The notes beneath the pieces were generated by a model. The model had not been told where the DNA came from, searched no databases, and worked only from the letters and a program-made list of their open reading frames with translations. Positions 6,250-14,078 of a DNA stretch of 14,078 nucleotides are shown here, piece after piece. The position numbers were made by a program, and so were the translations under genes. How positions within the stretch are numbered: the stretch's first letter is position 1; each line of letters begins with the position of its first letter. The DNA is from Rubritepida sp. (lineage in GTDB: Bacteria; Pseudomonadota; Alphaproteobacteria; Acetobacterales; Acetobacteraceae): the NCBI GenBank assembly GCA_007129145.1, contig SKWC01000115.1, forward strand, positions 1 through 14,078, given 5' to 3'.

Positions 6250-8046
6250 ATGCGGGAAGATGATCTGCGCCAGATGATCGGGCGCGTGAAGCGGGGCGAC
6301 ATGTCTCGCCGCGCCTTCGTTCGGCGCATGGCCGCGGTGGGTATCACCGCCCCGATGGCGACCCAGATCCTGGCGGTCGCGGGCGCGGCCTCGGCCCAGG
6401 CGCAGAGCGTGCCGGCCTATCCTTTCACCACGCCCGGCGGCGGCGGCGAGCTGAAGATCCTCTACTGGCAGGCGGCGACGCTGCTGAACCCGCATTTCGC
6501 GGTCGGCACGACGAACCAGGAGGCGGCCCGCGTCTTCTACGAGCCGCTGGCCGGCTGGGCGGAGGATGGCACGCTCTACCCCATCCTGGCGGCCGAGATC
6601 CCTTCCATCGAGAATGGCGGCCTGGCCGAGGATGGCCGCTCGGTCACCTGGAAGCTGAAGCGCGGCGTGAAGTGGCACGACGGCCAGGACTTCACCGCCG
6701 ATGACGTCATCTTCAACTGGGAATACGGCCGCAACCCGGCCACCGCGGCGGTGACCAGCGGCAGCTATCGCCAGGTCAACGCAGTGAAGGTGGACGACTA
6801 CACGGTGCGGGTGGAGTTCGAGCAGCCGACGCCGTTCTGGGCGGATGCCTTCGTCGCCACGCGCGGGATGATGATCCCCAAGCACCTCTTCCAGGATTTC
6901 GTCGGCGCCAATTCGCGCGACGCGCCGGCCAACCTGCGCCCGGTGGGCACCAGCGCCTACCGCTTCGTCAGCTTCACCCCCGGCGATACGCTGCGCGCCG
7001 AACGCAACCCGAACTACCACATGCCCGGCCGGCCCTTCTTCGACACGCTGGAGGTCAAGGGCGGGGGCGATGCCGTCTCGGCGGCGCGCGCCGTGCTGCA
7101 GACCGCTGATTTCGACTATGCCTGGAACCTCCAGGTCGAGGACGAGATCCTGCTGCGCCTCGAATCGGCCGGACGCGGGCGCGTGAACATCGTCGCCAGC
7201 GGCGCGATCGAGCACATCCAGCTCAACAGCACCGACCCCAACACCGAGGTGGATGGCGAGCGTGCGCACCATTCGACGCAGCACCCCGCCTTCCGCGACG
7301 GGGCCGTGCGCGAGGCGATGGCCCTGCTGGTGGACCGCGACTCCATCCAGCGCTTCATCTACGGCCGGGGCGGCGTGGCGACGCCCAACTTCCTGAACAA
7401 CCCGCCGCGCTTCCGCTCGGACAATCTGAGCTACGAGTTCAACATCGACCGCGCGAACCAGATGCTGGACGCGGCCGGCTGGACACGCGGCCAGGGCGGG
7501 ATCCGGCAGAAGGACGGGGTGCGGCTGCGCTTCCTGTTCCAGACCTCGGTGAATGCGCCGCGCCAGCGCGTGCAGCAGATCATCCGCCAGGCCTGCCAGC
7601 GCGCGGGCATCGAGCTTGAGCTGAAGGCGGTGACGGCCTCGGTGTTCTTCTCCTCGGATGTCGGCAATCCGGACACCTACACGAAGTTCTACGCTGACAT
7701 GCAGATGTACAACACGACGATGCCGCAGGCGGACCCGCAGCTGTTCATGAACCAGTTCACCTCCTGGGAAGTGGCGAAGCGGGAGAACTCCTGGCAGGGC
7801 CGCAACATCACCCGCTGGCGCAGCGAGGAATACGACCAGGCCTTCCGCGCCGCCGAGGCGGAGATGGACCCCGTCGCGCGGGCGGCGCTGTTCATCCGGA
7901 TGAACGACCTGGTGATCCGCGGCGGGCACATCATCCCGCTGCTGAACCGCAACACGGTCAGCGGCAGTGTGAACAACCTCGCGCATGTGCTGTCCGGTTG
8001 GGACAACACCCACTGGATGCTCAGCGACTGGCACCGCCGGAGCTGA
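6250..8046 (+). CDS. Tat-exported family 5 ABC substrate-binding protein, copy 1
   Basis: A 598-residue periplasmic solute-binding protein of the DppA/OppA class (SBP family 5), the ligand receptor of the importer encoded downstream. A twin-arginine signal is clear: SRRAFVRR at 19-26, a hydrophobic stretch to about 46, and cleavage probably after A49 or A51 (ASAQAQ). This implies export after folding. Family 5 hallmarks follow, including RGVKWHDGQDFTADDV and TPFWADAFVATR. The 17-residue lead before the Tat motif is kept in copy 2, and GAGGGAG lies 9 bases upstream, so the start at 6250 is preferred over the ATG at 6301. Copy 2 aligns without gaps at about 82% identity. A hairpin follows the stop. 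The ligand is unknown; peptides, glutathione-like compounds, opines or sugars are all bound by relatives. Confidence 0.92.
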   Translation: MREDDLRQMIGRVKRGDMSRRAFVRRMAAVGITAPMATQILAVAGAASAQAQSVPAYPFTTPGGGGELKILYWQAATLLNPHFAVGTTNQEAARVFYEPLAGWAEDGTLYPILAAEIPSIENGGLAEDGRSVTWKLKRGVKWHDGQDFTADDVIFNWEYGRNPATAAVTSGSYRQVNAVKVDDYTVRVEFEQPTPFWADAFVATRGMMIPKHLFQDFVGANSRDAPANLRPVGTSAYRFVSFTPGDTLRAERNPNYHMPGRPFFDTLEVKGGGDAVSAARAVLQTADFDYAWNLQVEDEILLRLESAGRGRVNIVASGAIEHIQLNSTDPNTEVDGERAHHSTQHPAFRDGAVREAMALLVDRDSIQRFIYGRGGVATPNFLNNPPRFRSDNLSYEFNIDRANQMLDAAGWTRGQGGIRQKDGVRLRFLFQTSVNAPRQRVQQIIRQACQRAGIELELKAVTASVFFSSDVGNPDTYTKFYADMQMYNTTMPQADPQLFMNQFTSWEVAKRENSWQGRNITRWRSEEYDQAFRAAEAEMDPVARAALFIRMNDLVIRGGHIIPLLNRNTVSGSVNNLAHVLSGWDNTHWMLSDWHRRS

Positions 8047-8054
8047 TCCTGGGC

Positions 8055-8079
8055 GGGGCGGGCTGATTGCCCGCCCCTT
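8055..8079 (+). terminator. Intercistronic hairpin after first binding-protein gene
   Basis: A perfect 9-bp stem, GGGGCGGGC at 8055-8063 pairing with GCCCGCCCC at 8069-8077 across a 5-base TGATT loop, begins 8 bases after the stop codon of copy 1. Only two T residues follow directly, so it is a poor intrinsic terminator. It could be a partial terminator or a 3' mRNA-protecting hairpin that keeps the binding-protein message abundant relative to downstream genes, as is known for other ABC importer operons. Confidence 0.5.
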
Positions 8080-8165
8080 GGCCCGTCCCTTGCATTCCTT
8101 TGTCTTGGACCGACGCCGCCTTGAGGCTCAACGCGCCCGCAGGGCGCCCAGGAAGGAAGTGGGCA
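8080..8165 (+). promoter_or_regulatory. Leader of second binding-protein gene, with small hairpin next to the ribosome site
   Basis: The rest of the spacer between the two binding-protein genes is less G+C-rich at 8085-8110 (TTGCATTCCTTTGTCTTGG), where a separate promoter for copy 2 could lie, though I see no convincing pair of boxes. A 6-bp stem with a 3-base loop, GCGCCC at 8133-8138 and GGGCGC at 8142-8147, ends two bases before the strong Shine-Dalgarno AGGAAGGAAG at 8150-8159. The latter lies 6 bases before the ATG at 8166 and decides that start. Confidence 0.35.
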
Positions 8166-9962
8166 ATGCACGCCGATGATCTTCGCGGGCTGATCGGGCG
8201 GGTGAAGCGCGGCGACATGTCGCGGCGCGCCTTCGTGCGGCGCATGGCGGCGCTGGGCATCACCGCGCCGATGGCCACTCAGATCCTTGCGGTCAGTGGT
8301 GCGGGCAGCGCCCAGGCGCAGGGCATCCCCGAATACCCGCACAGCACCCCAGGCGGGGGCGGGCATCTGCGCATGCTCTACTGGCAGGCGCAGACGCTGC
8401 TGAACCCGCATTTCGCGGTGGGCACGACGAATCAGGAAGCGGCGCGCGTCTTCTACGAGCCGCTGGCCGGCTGGGCGGCGGATGGGACGCTGCATCCCAT
8501 CCTGGCGGCCGAAATCCCCTCGCTGGACAATGGCGGGCTCGCGGCCGATGGGCGCTCGGTCACCTGGCGGCTGAAGCGCGGCGTGAAGTGGCATGACGGC
8601 CAGGACTTCACGGCCGATGACGTGGTGTTCAACTGGGAATACGGCCGCAACCCGGCCACCGCGGCGGTCACCGCCGGCAGCTATCGCGACGTGCATGTGC
8701 GCAAGCTCGACGACCACACGGTTCGGGTGGAGTTCGAGCGCCCCACGCCCTTCTGGGCGGACGCCTTTGTTGCGACGCGGGGGATGATGATCCCGAAGCA
8801 CATCTTCGGGGACTACGTCGGCGCCGCCTCGCGCGATGCGCCGGCCAACCTGCGCCCGGTGGGCACCAGCGCCTACCGCTTCGTCGGCTTCACCCCCGGC
8901 GACCTGCTGCAGGCCGAGCGCAACCCGAACTACCACCTGGAAGGCCGCCCCTTCTTCGACACGCTGGAGATAAAGGGCGGCGGCGATGCGGTTTCCTCGG
9001 CCCGCGCCGTGCTGCAGACCGGCGACGTGGACTACGGCTGGAGCCTGCGGGTGGATGACGAGACGCTGCGCCGTCTCGAAGCCGCTGGCCGCGGCAGGGT
9101 GGATTTCCAGCCCACGGGCGGCATCGAGCACATCCAGCTCAACAGCACCGACCCCGGCACGGAGGTGGATGGCGAGCGCTCGCACCATTCGACGCAGCAT
9201 CCGGCGTTCCGCGACCCCGCGGTGCGCGAGGCGATGGGGTATCTGGTGGACCGCGACTCCATCCAGCGCTTCATCTATGGCCGCGGCGGCGAGGCCACGC
9301 CCAACTTCCTGAACAACCCGCCGCGCTTCCGCTCGGGCAACATCACGCGCGAATTCAACGTCGAGCGCGCCAACGCCATCCTCGACGCCGCCGGCTGGGC
9401 GCGTGGGCGAGACGGTATTCGCGCCAAGGACGGGGTGCGCCTGCGCTTCCTGTTCCAGACCTCGGTCAGCGCGCCGCGCCAACGCGTGCAGCAGATCATC
9501 CGCCAGGCCTGCCAGCGCGCGGGTATCGAGGTGGAACTCAAGACCGTCACGGCCTCGGTGTTCTTTTCCTCTGATGTCGGCAATCCGGACACCTACACGA
9601 AATTCTATGCCGACATGCAGATGTACAACACGACGATGCCGCAGGCGGACCCGCAGCTGTTCATGAACCAGTTCACCTCCTGGGAGCTGGCGACGCGGGA
9701 GAACTCCTGGCAGGGCCGCAACATCACGCGCTGGCGCAACGAGGAATACGACCGGTTGTTTCGCGAATCGGAAGCCGAGCTTGACCCGGTGGCGCGGGCA
9801 GCGCTTTTCATCCGCATGAACGACCTCGTGGTGAACAGCCATCATGTGCTGCCGCTGATGAACATGCGCTCCGTGAACGGCAGCGCCAACAACCTCCGCA
9901 ACGTGCTCACCGGCTGGGACAACACGCTCTGGCTGCTGCGCGACTGGTACCGGGTCTCCTGA
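8166..9962 (+). CDS. Tat-exported family 5 ABC substrate-binding protein, copy 2
   Basis: A 598-residue paralogue of the preceding gene, exactly the same length and alignable end to end without gaps. Counting by eye gives about 106 differing residues (about 82% identity). The Tat signal is retained (SRRAFVRR at 19-26, then a hydrophobic core and AQAQ cleavage region). The frame is open upstream to 8067, but homology to copy 1 and the AGGAAGGAAG site put the start at 8166. Differences cluster in particular stretches: residues about 175-185 (RDVHVRKLDDH against RQVNAVKVDDY), about 285-312, and the last 50 residues. Other blocks are identical down to the DNA. This is the binding-protein gene nearest the permeases. 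Two receptors feeding one transporter is the simplest reading, perhaps with different ligand preferences; the ligand itself is unknown. Confidence 0.92.
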   Translation: MHADDLRGLIGRVKRGDMSRRAFVRRMAALGITAPMATQILAVSGAGSAQAQGIPEYPHSTPGGGGHLRMLYWQAQTLLNPHFAVGTTNQEAARVFYEPLAGWAADGTLHPILAAEIPSLDNGGLAADGRSVTWRLKRGVKWHDGQDFTADDVVFNWEYGRNPATAAVTAGSYRDVHVRKLDDHTVRVEFERPTPFWADAFVATRGMMIPKHIFGDYVGAASRDAPANLRPVGTSAYRFVGFTPGDLLQAERNPNYHLEGRPFFDTLEIKGGGDAVSSARAVLQTGDVDYGWSLRVDDETLRRLEAAGRGRVDFQPTGGIEHIQLNSTDPGTEVDGERSHHSTQHPAFRDPAVREAMGYLVDRDSIQRFIYGRGGEATPNFLNNPPRFRSGNITREFNVERANAILDAAGWARGRDGIRAKDGVRLRFLFQTSVSAPRQRVQQIIRQACQRAGIEVELKTVTASVFFSSDVGNPDTYTKFYADMQMYNTTMPQADPQLFMNQFTSWELATRENSWQGRNITRWRNEEYDRLFRESEAELDPVARAALFIRMNDLVVNSHHVLPLMNMRSVNGSANNLRNVLTGWDNTLWLLRDWYRVS

Positions 9963-9982
9963 TGCCGCATCCCTCCGCTTTC

Positions 9983-10008
9983 CGTCACGCGAGGCCGCGC
10001 GCGTGACG
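9983..10008 (+). promoter_or_regulatory. Hairpin enclosing the ribosome site and GTG start of the first permease
   Basis: CGTCACGCG at 9983-9991 is a perfect 9-bp inverted complement of CGCGTGACG at 10000-10008, with an 8-base loop (AGGCCGCG). The right arm contains the GTG start codon (10003-10005) of the permease gene, and the presumed Shine-Dalgarno GAGG (9991-9994) sits at the stem-loop junction. If it forms in the mRNA it should hinder initiation. It starts 20 bases after the binding-protein stop codon, so ribosomes finishing that gene could partly open it. There is no T-run, so it is not an intrinsic terminator. Confidence 0.5.
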
Positions 10009-10962
10009 CAATACCTCATCCGCCGCCTCATGATCGCGATCCCGAGCCTGCTCGGGATCAGCGTGATCCTGTTCACCATCCTGGCGCTGGCGCCGGGTGA
10101 CCCCTTCGAGGAGCTGGCCACCAACCCGGCCATCCCGCCCGATGTGCGCGCCAACCTGCGCGCCAGCCTCGGCCTCGATGACCCCATCCACCAACGCTAC
10201 TTCGCCTGGCTCTTCGCCATGCTGCGCGGGGAGTGGGGGTATTCCTTCGTCAGCCGCGCGCCGGTGGGCGACCTCATCCTGCAGCGCCTGCCGACGACGC
10301 TGGTGGTCATCGGCGCCTCGCAGATCCTGGCGCTGTGCATCGCGCTGCCGGTTGGCATCTATGCCGCGACCCGGCCCTATTCGATCTTCGACCAGATCGC
10401 GAACACGCTCGCCTTCGTCGGCTTCTCCCTGCCCACCTTCTTCACCGGGCTGCTGTTCATCCTGCTGTTCTCGATCTGGCTGGACTGGCTGCCCTTCATC
10501 TACCGCGCCAACATCGACGCGACCGGCTGGCGATGGTGGTGGGAGCACCTGCGCCAGTCCATCATGCCGGTGATGGTGCTGGGCCTGTTCCAGGGCGCGG
10601 CCTGGACGCGCTTCGTCCGCTCGGCGGTGCTGGACGTGATCCGCCTGGACCATGTGACGACTGCCCGCTCCAAGGGCCTGCCCGAGGGCCGGGTGATCCG
10701 CCGGCACATCGTGCGCAACGCGCTGATCCCGGTGGTGACGCTGGTGGCGCTGCAGATGCCCATCGTCTTCGGCGGGGCCATCGTCACCGAGCAGATCTTC
10801 CGCATCCCCGGCATCGGCTCGCTTCTCATCAGCTCGATCCTGGCGAATGACACGCCGGTGATCATGGCGGTCACCTTCGTCTTCGCCATCCTCGTCATCA
10901 CCTTCAACCTGATCGCGGACATCCTGTATGGCTGGCTCGACCCTCGCATCAGCTACCGCTAA
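10003..10962 (+). CDS. ABC importer permease, DppB/OppB type
   Basis: A 319-residue inner-membrane permease of the dipeptide/oligopeptide importer class. It begins in the standard way for DppB (TQYLIRRLMIAIPSLLGISVILFTI, first helix about 9-30), followed by a periplasmic domain (LGLDDPIHQRY at 56-66, GEWGYSF at 76-82) and about five more helices near 98-122, 133-158, 186-200, 240-262 and 284-310. The cytoplasmic EAA loop that docks onto the ATPases is ARSKGLPEGRVIRRHIVRNALIPVV at 221-245. The start is GTG, 8 bases after GAGG, and lies inside a hairpin. It is 40 bases downstream of binding-protein copy 2 and overlaps the next permease by 35 bases. It should pair with that permease to form the channel. 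Substrate not determinable from the sequence. Confidence 0.92.
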   Translation: MTQYLIRRLMIAIPSLLGISVILFTILALAPGDPFEELATNPAIPPDVRANLRASLGLDDPIHQRYFAWLFAMLRGEWGYSFVSRAPVGDLILQRLPTTLVVIGASQILALCIALPVGIYAATRPYSIFDQIANTLAFVGFSLPTFFTGLLFILLFSIWLDWLPFIYRANIDATGWRWWWEHLRQSIMPVMVLGLFQGAAWTRFVRSAVLDVIRLDHVTTARSKGLPEGRVIRRHIVRNALIPVVTLVALQMPIVFGGAIVTEQIFRIPGIGSLLISSILANDTPVIMAVTFVFAILVITFNLIADILYGWLDPRISYR

Positions 10963-11871
10963 CCCGGCGGCGCCCGCCGCCGGGCAGGCGGCACGCCCGC
11001 ATGTGGGGCCCTGGAAGGAGGCCTGGCGGCGCTTCCGCAAGCACCGCCTTGCCGTGGTCTGCGCCGTCATCCTGGCGCTGCTGATCCTCGCCGTTCTGGT
11101 CGGCCCGTTCATCTGGACGGTGCCCATCGACGATATCGACTTCACCCGCCGGCTGGAGGGCCCCTCCTGGGATCACCCGCTCGGCACGGACGACCTGGGC
11201 CAGGACATCCTGGCGCGCGTGCTCTATGGCGGGCGTATCTCGCTCGCGGTGGGCTTCGCGGCGATGCTGGTGGCCGTCTCGGTGGGCGTGCTGGTCGGCG
11301 CGGTCGCGGGCATGGCGGGCGGCAAGGTGGACGCTGCGCTGATGTGGCTGACCGACCTGTTCCTCTCGCTGCCCGAACTCCCGCTGCTGCTGCTCATCAT
11401 CTACCTGTTCCGCGACGCGCTGACCGGCGTGGTGGGGCCCGAACTCGGCGTGTTCATCCTGATCGTGGGCGTGATCGGCGGCTTCCGCTGGATGCCGGTG
11501 GCGCGGCTTGTGCGCGCGCAGTTCTTCTCCCTGCGCGAGAAGGAGTTCGTCGAGGCCGCGCGCGCTCTCGGCGCCTCGCGCCCGCGCATCGTGGTGCGCC
11601 ACATCCTGCCCAATGCGCTCGGGCCCGTGATCGTGGCAGCCACCATCGACGTCGCGGCCGCCATCATCGCGGAATCCACCCTCTCCTTCCTCGGGCTCGG
11701 TTTCCCGCCCGACATCCCGACCTGGGGGCGCCTGCTGTTCGATGCCAAGGACAATCTCGATTTCGCGCCGCATTGGGCGATCTTCCCAGGGCTCGCGATC
11801 TTCCTCACCGTGCTGTCCATCAACTTCGTCGGCGACGGCCTGCGCGACGCCCTCGACCCGAGGCGCGTGAA

Positions 11872-11875
<4 letters not shown>
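10928..11875 (+). CDS. ABC importer permease, DppC/OppC type
   Basis: A 315-residue inner-membrane permease, partner of the DppB-type protein. A Pro/Ala-rich cytoplasmic lead of about 28 residues precedes the conserved WRRFRKHRLAV and the first helix (about 41-64). The family block HPLGTDDLGQDILARVLYGGR is at 83-103. Further helices lie near 107-133, 148-162, 173-187, 233-250 and 284-302. The ATPase-docking EAA loop is ARALGASRPRIVVRHILPNALGP at 211-233. The ATG at 10928 lies 35 bases inside the upstream permease gene; an in-frame GTG at 11003 would give a shorter protein still keeping WKEAWRRF, so the start is less certain than the gene. Its stop overlaps the ATPase start (ATGA). The order B-C-D-F is the classic one for this importer class. 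Confidence 0.91.
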
Positions 11876-12875
<1,000 letters not shown>

Positions 12876-12879
<4 letters not shown>

Positions 12880-13850
12880 CCGAGTCCCTGCTCCGCGTGA
12901 AGAATCTGGTGAAGCGCTTTCCGGTGAAGGGCGGCATCCTGCGCCGCACGGTGGACCATGTGCATGCGGTCAGCGACGTCAGCTTCGACCTCAAGCCCGG
13001 CGAGACGCTGGGGCTGGTGGGCGAATCGGGCTGCGGAAAATCCACCACCGGCCGGCTGATCCTGCGCCTGATCGAGCCGACCTCGGGCGAGATCTGGTTC
13101 GACGGCAAGGAGGTCACGGGCCTGTCCAACGAGCAGCTGGGTTCGCTGCGCCGCGACATGCAGATCATCTTCCAGGACCCCTTCGCCAGCCTGAACCCGC
13201 GCATGACGGTGGGCGCCATCATCGGTGAGGCGCTGATCATCCACGGCCTCGCCAAGACCCGCGCCGAGCGCGAGGCCCGCGTGGCCGAGCTGCTGGAGAC
13301 GGTGGGGCTGAACGCCGACCACATGCGCCGCTTCCCGCATGAATTCTCGGGCGGGCAGCGCCAGCGCATCGGCATCGCGCGCGCGCTGGCCGTCTCGCCC
13401 AAGCTGGTGGTGTGCGACGAACCCGTCTCGGCGCTGGATGTCTCGATCCAGGCGCAGGTGGTGAACCTGCTGGAGGACCTGCAGGAGAAATTCGGCCTCA
13501 CCTACCTGTTCATCGCCCATGACCTCAGCGTGGTGGAGCACACCTCCGATCGGGTGGCGGTGATGTATCTGGGCCGGATCGTGGAGATCGCCTCGGCGCG
13601 CGACCTCTACACCAACCCGCTGCACCCCTACACCGAGGCGCTGCTCTCGGCCGTGCCCATCCCCGACCCGACGGTGCGGCGCGAACGCATCCGGCTGCAG
13701 GGCGATGTGCCCAACCCGCTGCACCCGCCGCCCGGCTGCCATTTCCACACGCGCTGCCCGATCGCGGAGAAGGGCGTGTGCGACGTGAAGGTGCCGGAGC
13801 TGCACGAGGCGACGCCGGGCCACATGGTGTCCTGCCACCTGCGCGGCTGA
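12876..13850 (+). CDS. ABC importer ATPase, DppF/OppF type
   Basis: A 324-residue cytoplasmic ATPase, second half of the ATPase pair. It has Walker A GESGCGKST at 49-57, Q-loop Q100 (FQDPFASLNPRMTVG), signature FSGGQRQR at 157-164, Walker B LVVCDE at 177-182, D-loop ALD at 186-188 and H-loop H215 in AHDLSVVEH, all canonical. The C-terminal extension typical of this family follows (HPYTEALLSAVPIPDP, then PPGCHFHTRCP with later cysteines in GVCDV and VSCHL). The N-terminal insert FPVKGGILRRTVDHVHAV is the usual DppF/OppF feature. It starts inside the stop of the DppD-type gene (ATGA) and ends 8 bases before the stop of a convergent gene. It closes the importer operon. Confidence 0.93.
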
Positions 13851-13858
13851 GCTGGCGT

Positions 13859-14078
13859 TCATTCGCCGGCGCGCAGCACCGCGCCGGCTGGCAGGTCGCG
13901 GCGGATCACGGTGCCCGCCCCGGCCACCGCCCAGGCGCCCACGCGCCTTCCGGGCAGCAGCACCGCCCCCGCGCCCAGCAGCGCGCCCTCATCCAGCGCC
14001 GCGCCGCCGGTCATCACCGCGCCCGGCGCCACATGCGCCGCCGCACCCACCGCGCATTCATGCTCGACCACGGCCGCG
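13859..14078 (-). CDS. Hexapeptide-repeat acyltransferase, NeuD/PglD-like (C-terminal part, cut by window edge)
   Basis: The leftward frame enters from the window edge and ends with TGA at plus-strand 13859-13861; about 72 residues are visible. They form a left-handed beta-helix pattern of small/hydrophobic hexads (VAPGAV, GAALDE, GALLGA, GAVLLP, GRRVGA, WAVAGA), closing with GTVIRRDLPAGAVLRAGE. This resembles the end of NeuD/PglD sugar O- or N-acyltransferases, which read GAGsVVtkDvPagsvv. A VVEHE segment near the visible start matches the position of the catalytic histidine and acidic residue in that family. The substrate-binding N-terminal half lies outside the window, so sugar specificity cannot be judged; another bacterial hexapeptide acetyltransferase is possible. 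The GTG at 14071 is not taken as the start, because the frame and repeats continue beyond it. Confidence 0.75.
   Translation of the reverse strand, partial: AAVVEHECAVGAAAHVAPGAVMTGGAALDEGALLGAGAVLLPGRRVGAWAVAGAGTVIRRDLPAGAVLRAGE
13865..13888 (+). terminator. G+C-rich hairpin at the convergent gene ends
   Basis: GCCGGCGCG at 13865-13873 pairs perfectly with CGCGCCGGC at 13880-13888 across a 6-base CAGCAC loop, starting 14 bases after the last ATPase stop codon. No T-run follows on the plus strand, so intrinsic termination is doubtful. The hairpin lies inside the 3' end of the opposing acyltransferase gene (coding PAGAVLRAGE), so its symmetry may partly reflect G+C-rich coding. It could protect or define the 3' end of the importer mRNA. 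Confidence 0.3.

Larger units (their letters stand above)
6250..9962 (+). repeat. Tandem gene duplication of the binding protein
   Basis: Two direct copies of a 1797-base gene lie at 6250-8046 and 8166-9962, separated by 119 bases. Protein identity is about 82% with no insertions or deletions, yet some DNA blocks are perfectly identical: 74 bases at 7696-7769 and 9612-9685, and about 40 bases covering TPNFLNNPPRFRS. The spacers before the two copies are not obviously alike, so the duplicated unit seems to be the coding region or close to it. No terminal inverted repeats or transposase flank it. Confidence 0.85.

Noticed and set aside
6250..9962. Binding-protein duplication read as a composite mobile element
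   Set aside because: There is no transposase, no terminal inverted repeat and no target-site duplication; the repeated unit is a coding gene only.
7689..10187. Very long leftward open frame (832 codons) opposite binding-protein copy 2, with a similar 618-codon one at 6178-8034 opposite copy 1
   Set aside because: The predicted products are rich in His, Gly, Ala, Arg and Val without domain motifs, and resemble each other only because the sense genes are paralogues. They are the usual antisense shadows of G+C-rich coding DNA.

Overview
The window is very G+C rich, with codon third positions almost always G or C. It looks like chromosome of an alphaproteobacterium; Acetobacteraceae such as Roseomonas-like genera would fit the gene content, but that placement is an inference. 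It is densely coding. Nine complete plus-strand genes run left to right after a leftward partial membrane protein gene, and a leftward partial acyltransferase gene closes the right end. I see no tRNA, rRNA, CRISPR array, insertion sequence or phage gene.

Region 1 (1-3547): a leftward membrane protein (N-terminal 88 codons only) faces a three-gene cluster across a 130-base divergent spacer. The cluster encodes a circularly permuted ATP-grasp protein, an alpha-E (DUF403) protein overlapping it by 7 bases, and Anbu, the 'ancestral beta subunit' proteasome-like hydrolase. This is the known Anbu gene neighbourhood, thought to make and/or process a peptide-like product, but the transglutaminase-like gene that often accompanies it is not here.

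Region 2 (3579-6121): an exported protein that appears to string together four small envelope domains (YbaY-like, MliC lysozyme-inhibitor-like, COG3650-like and META/HslJ-like), with one cysteine pair in each of the last three. It is followed by an M20D metallo-amidohydrolase.

Region 3 (6250-13850): a Dpp/Opp-type ABC importer with two tandem, equal-length (598 aa), Tat-exported family 5 substrate-binding proteins that are about 82% identical by hand count. Downstream come two permeases and two ATPases joined by overlaps of 35, 4 and 4 bases. A 9-bp hairpin follows the first binding-protein gene, and a second 9-bp hairpin encloses the GTG start of the first permease. Both could set the excess of binding protein over membrane subunits. 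The amidohydrolase just upstream may cleave what the importer brings in.

Region 4 (13859-14078): the 3' end of a leftward hexapeptide-repeat (NeuD/PglD-like) acyltransferase gene that converges on the last ATPase gene with 8 bases between stops.

Nothing here is an unambiguously new system. The best leads are the Anbu cluster lacking transglutaminase next to the four-domain secreted protein, the duplicated binding proteins, and the hairpin at the permease start codon.
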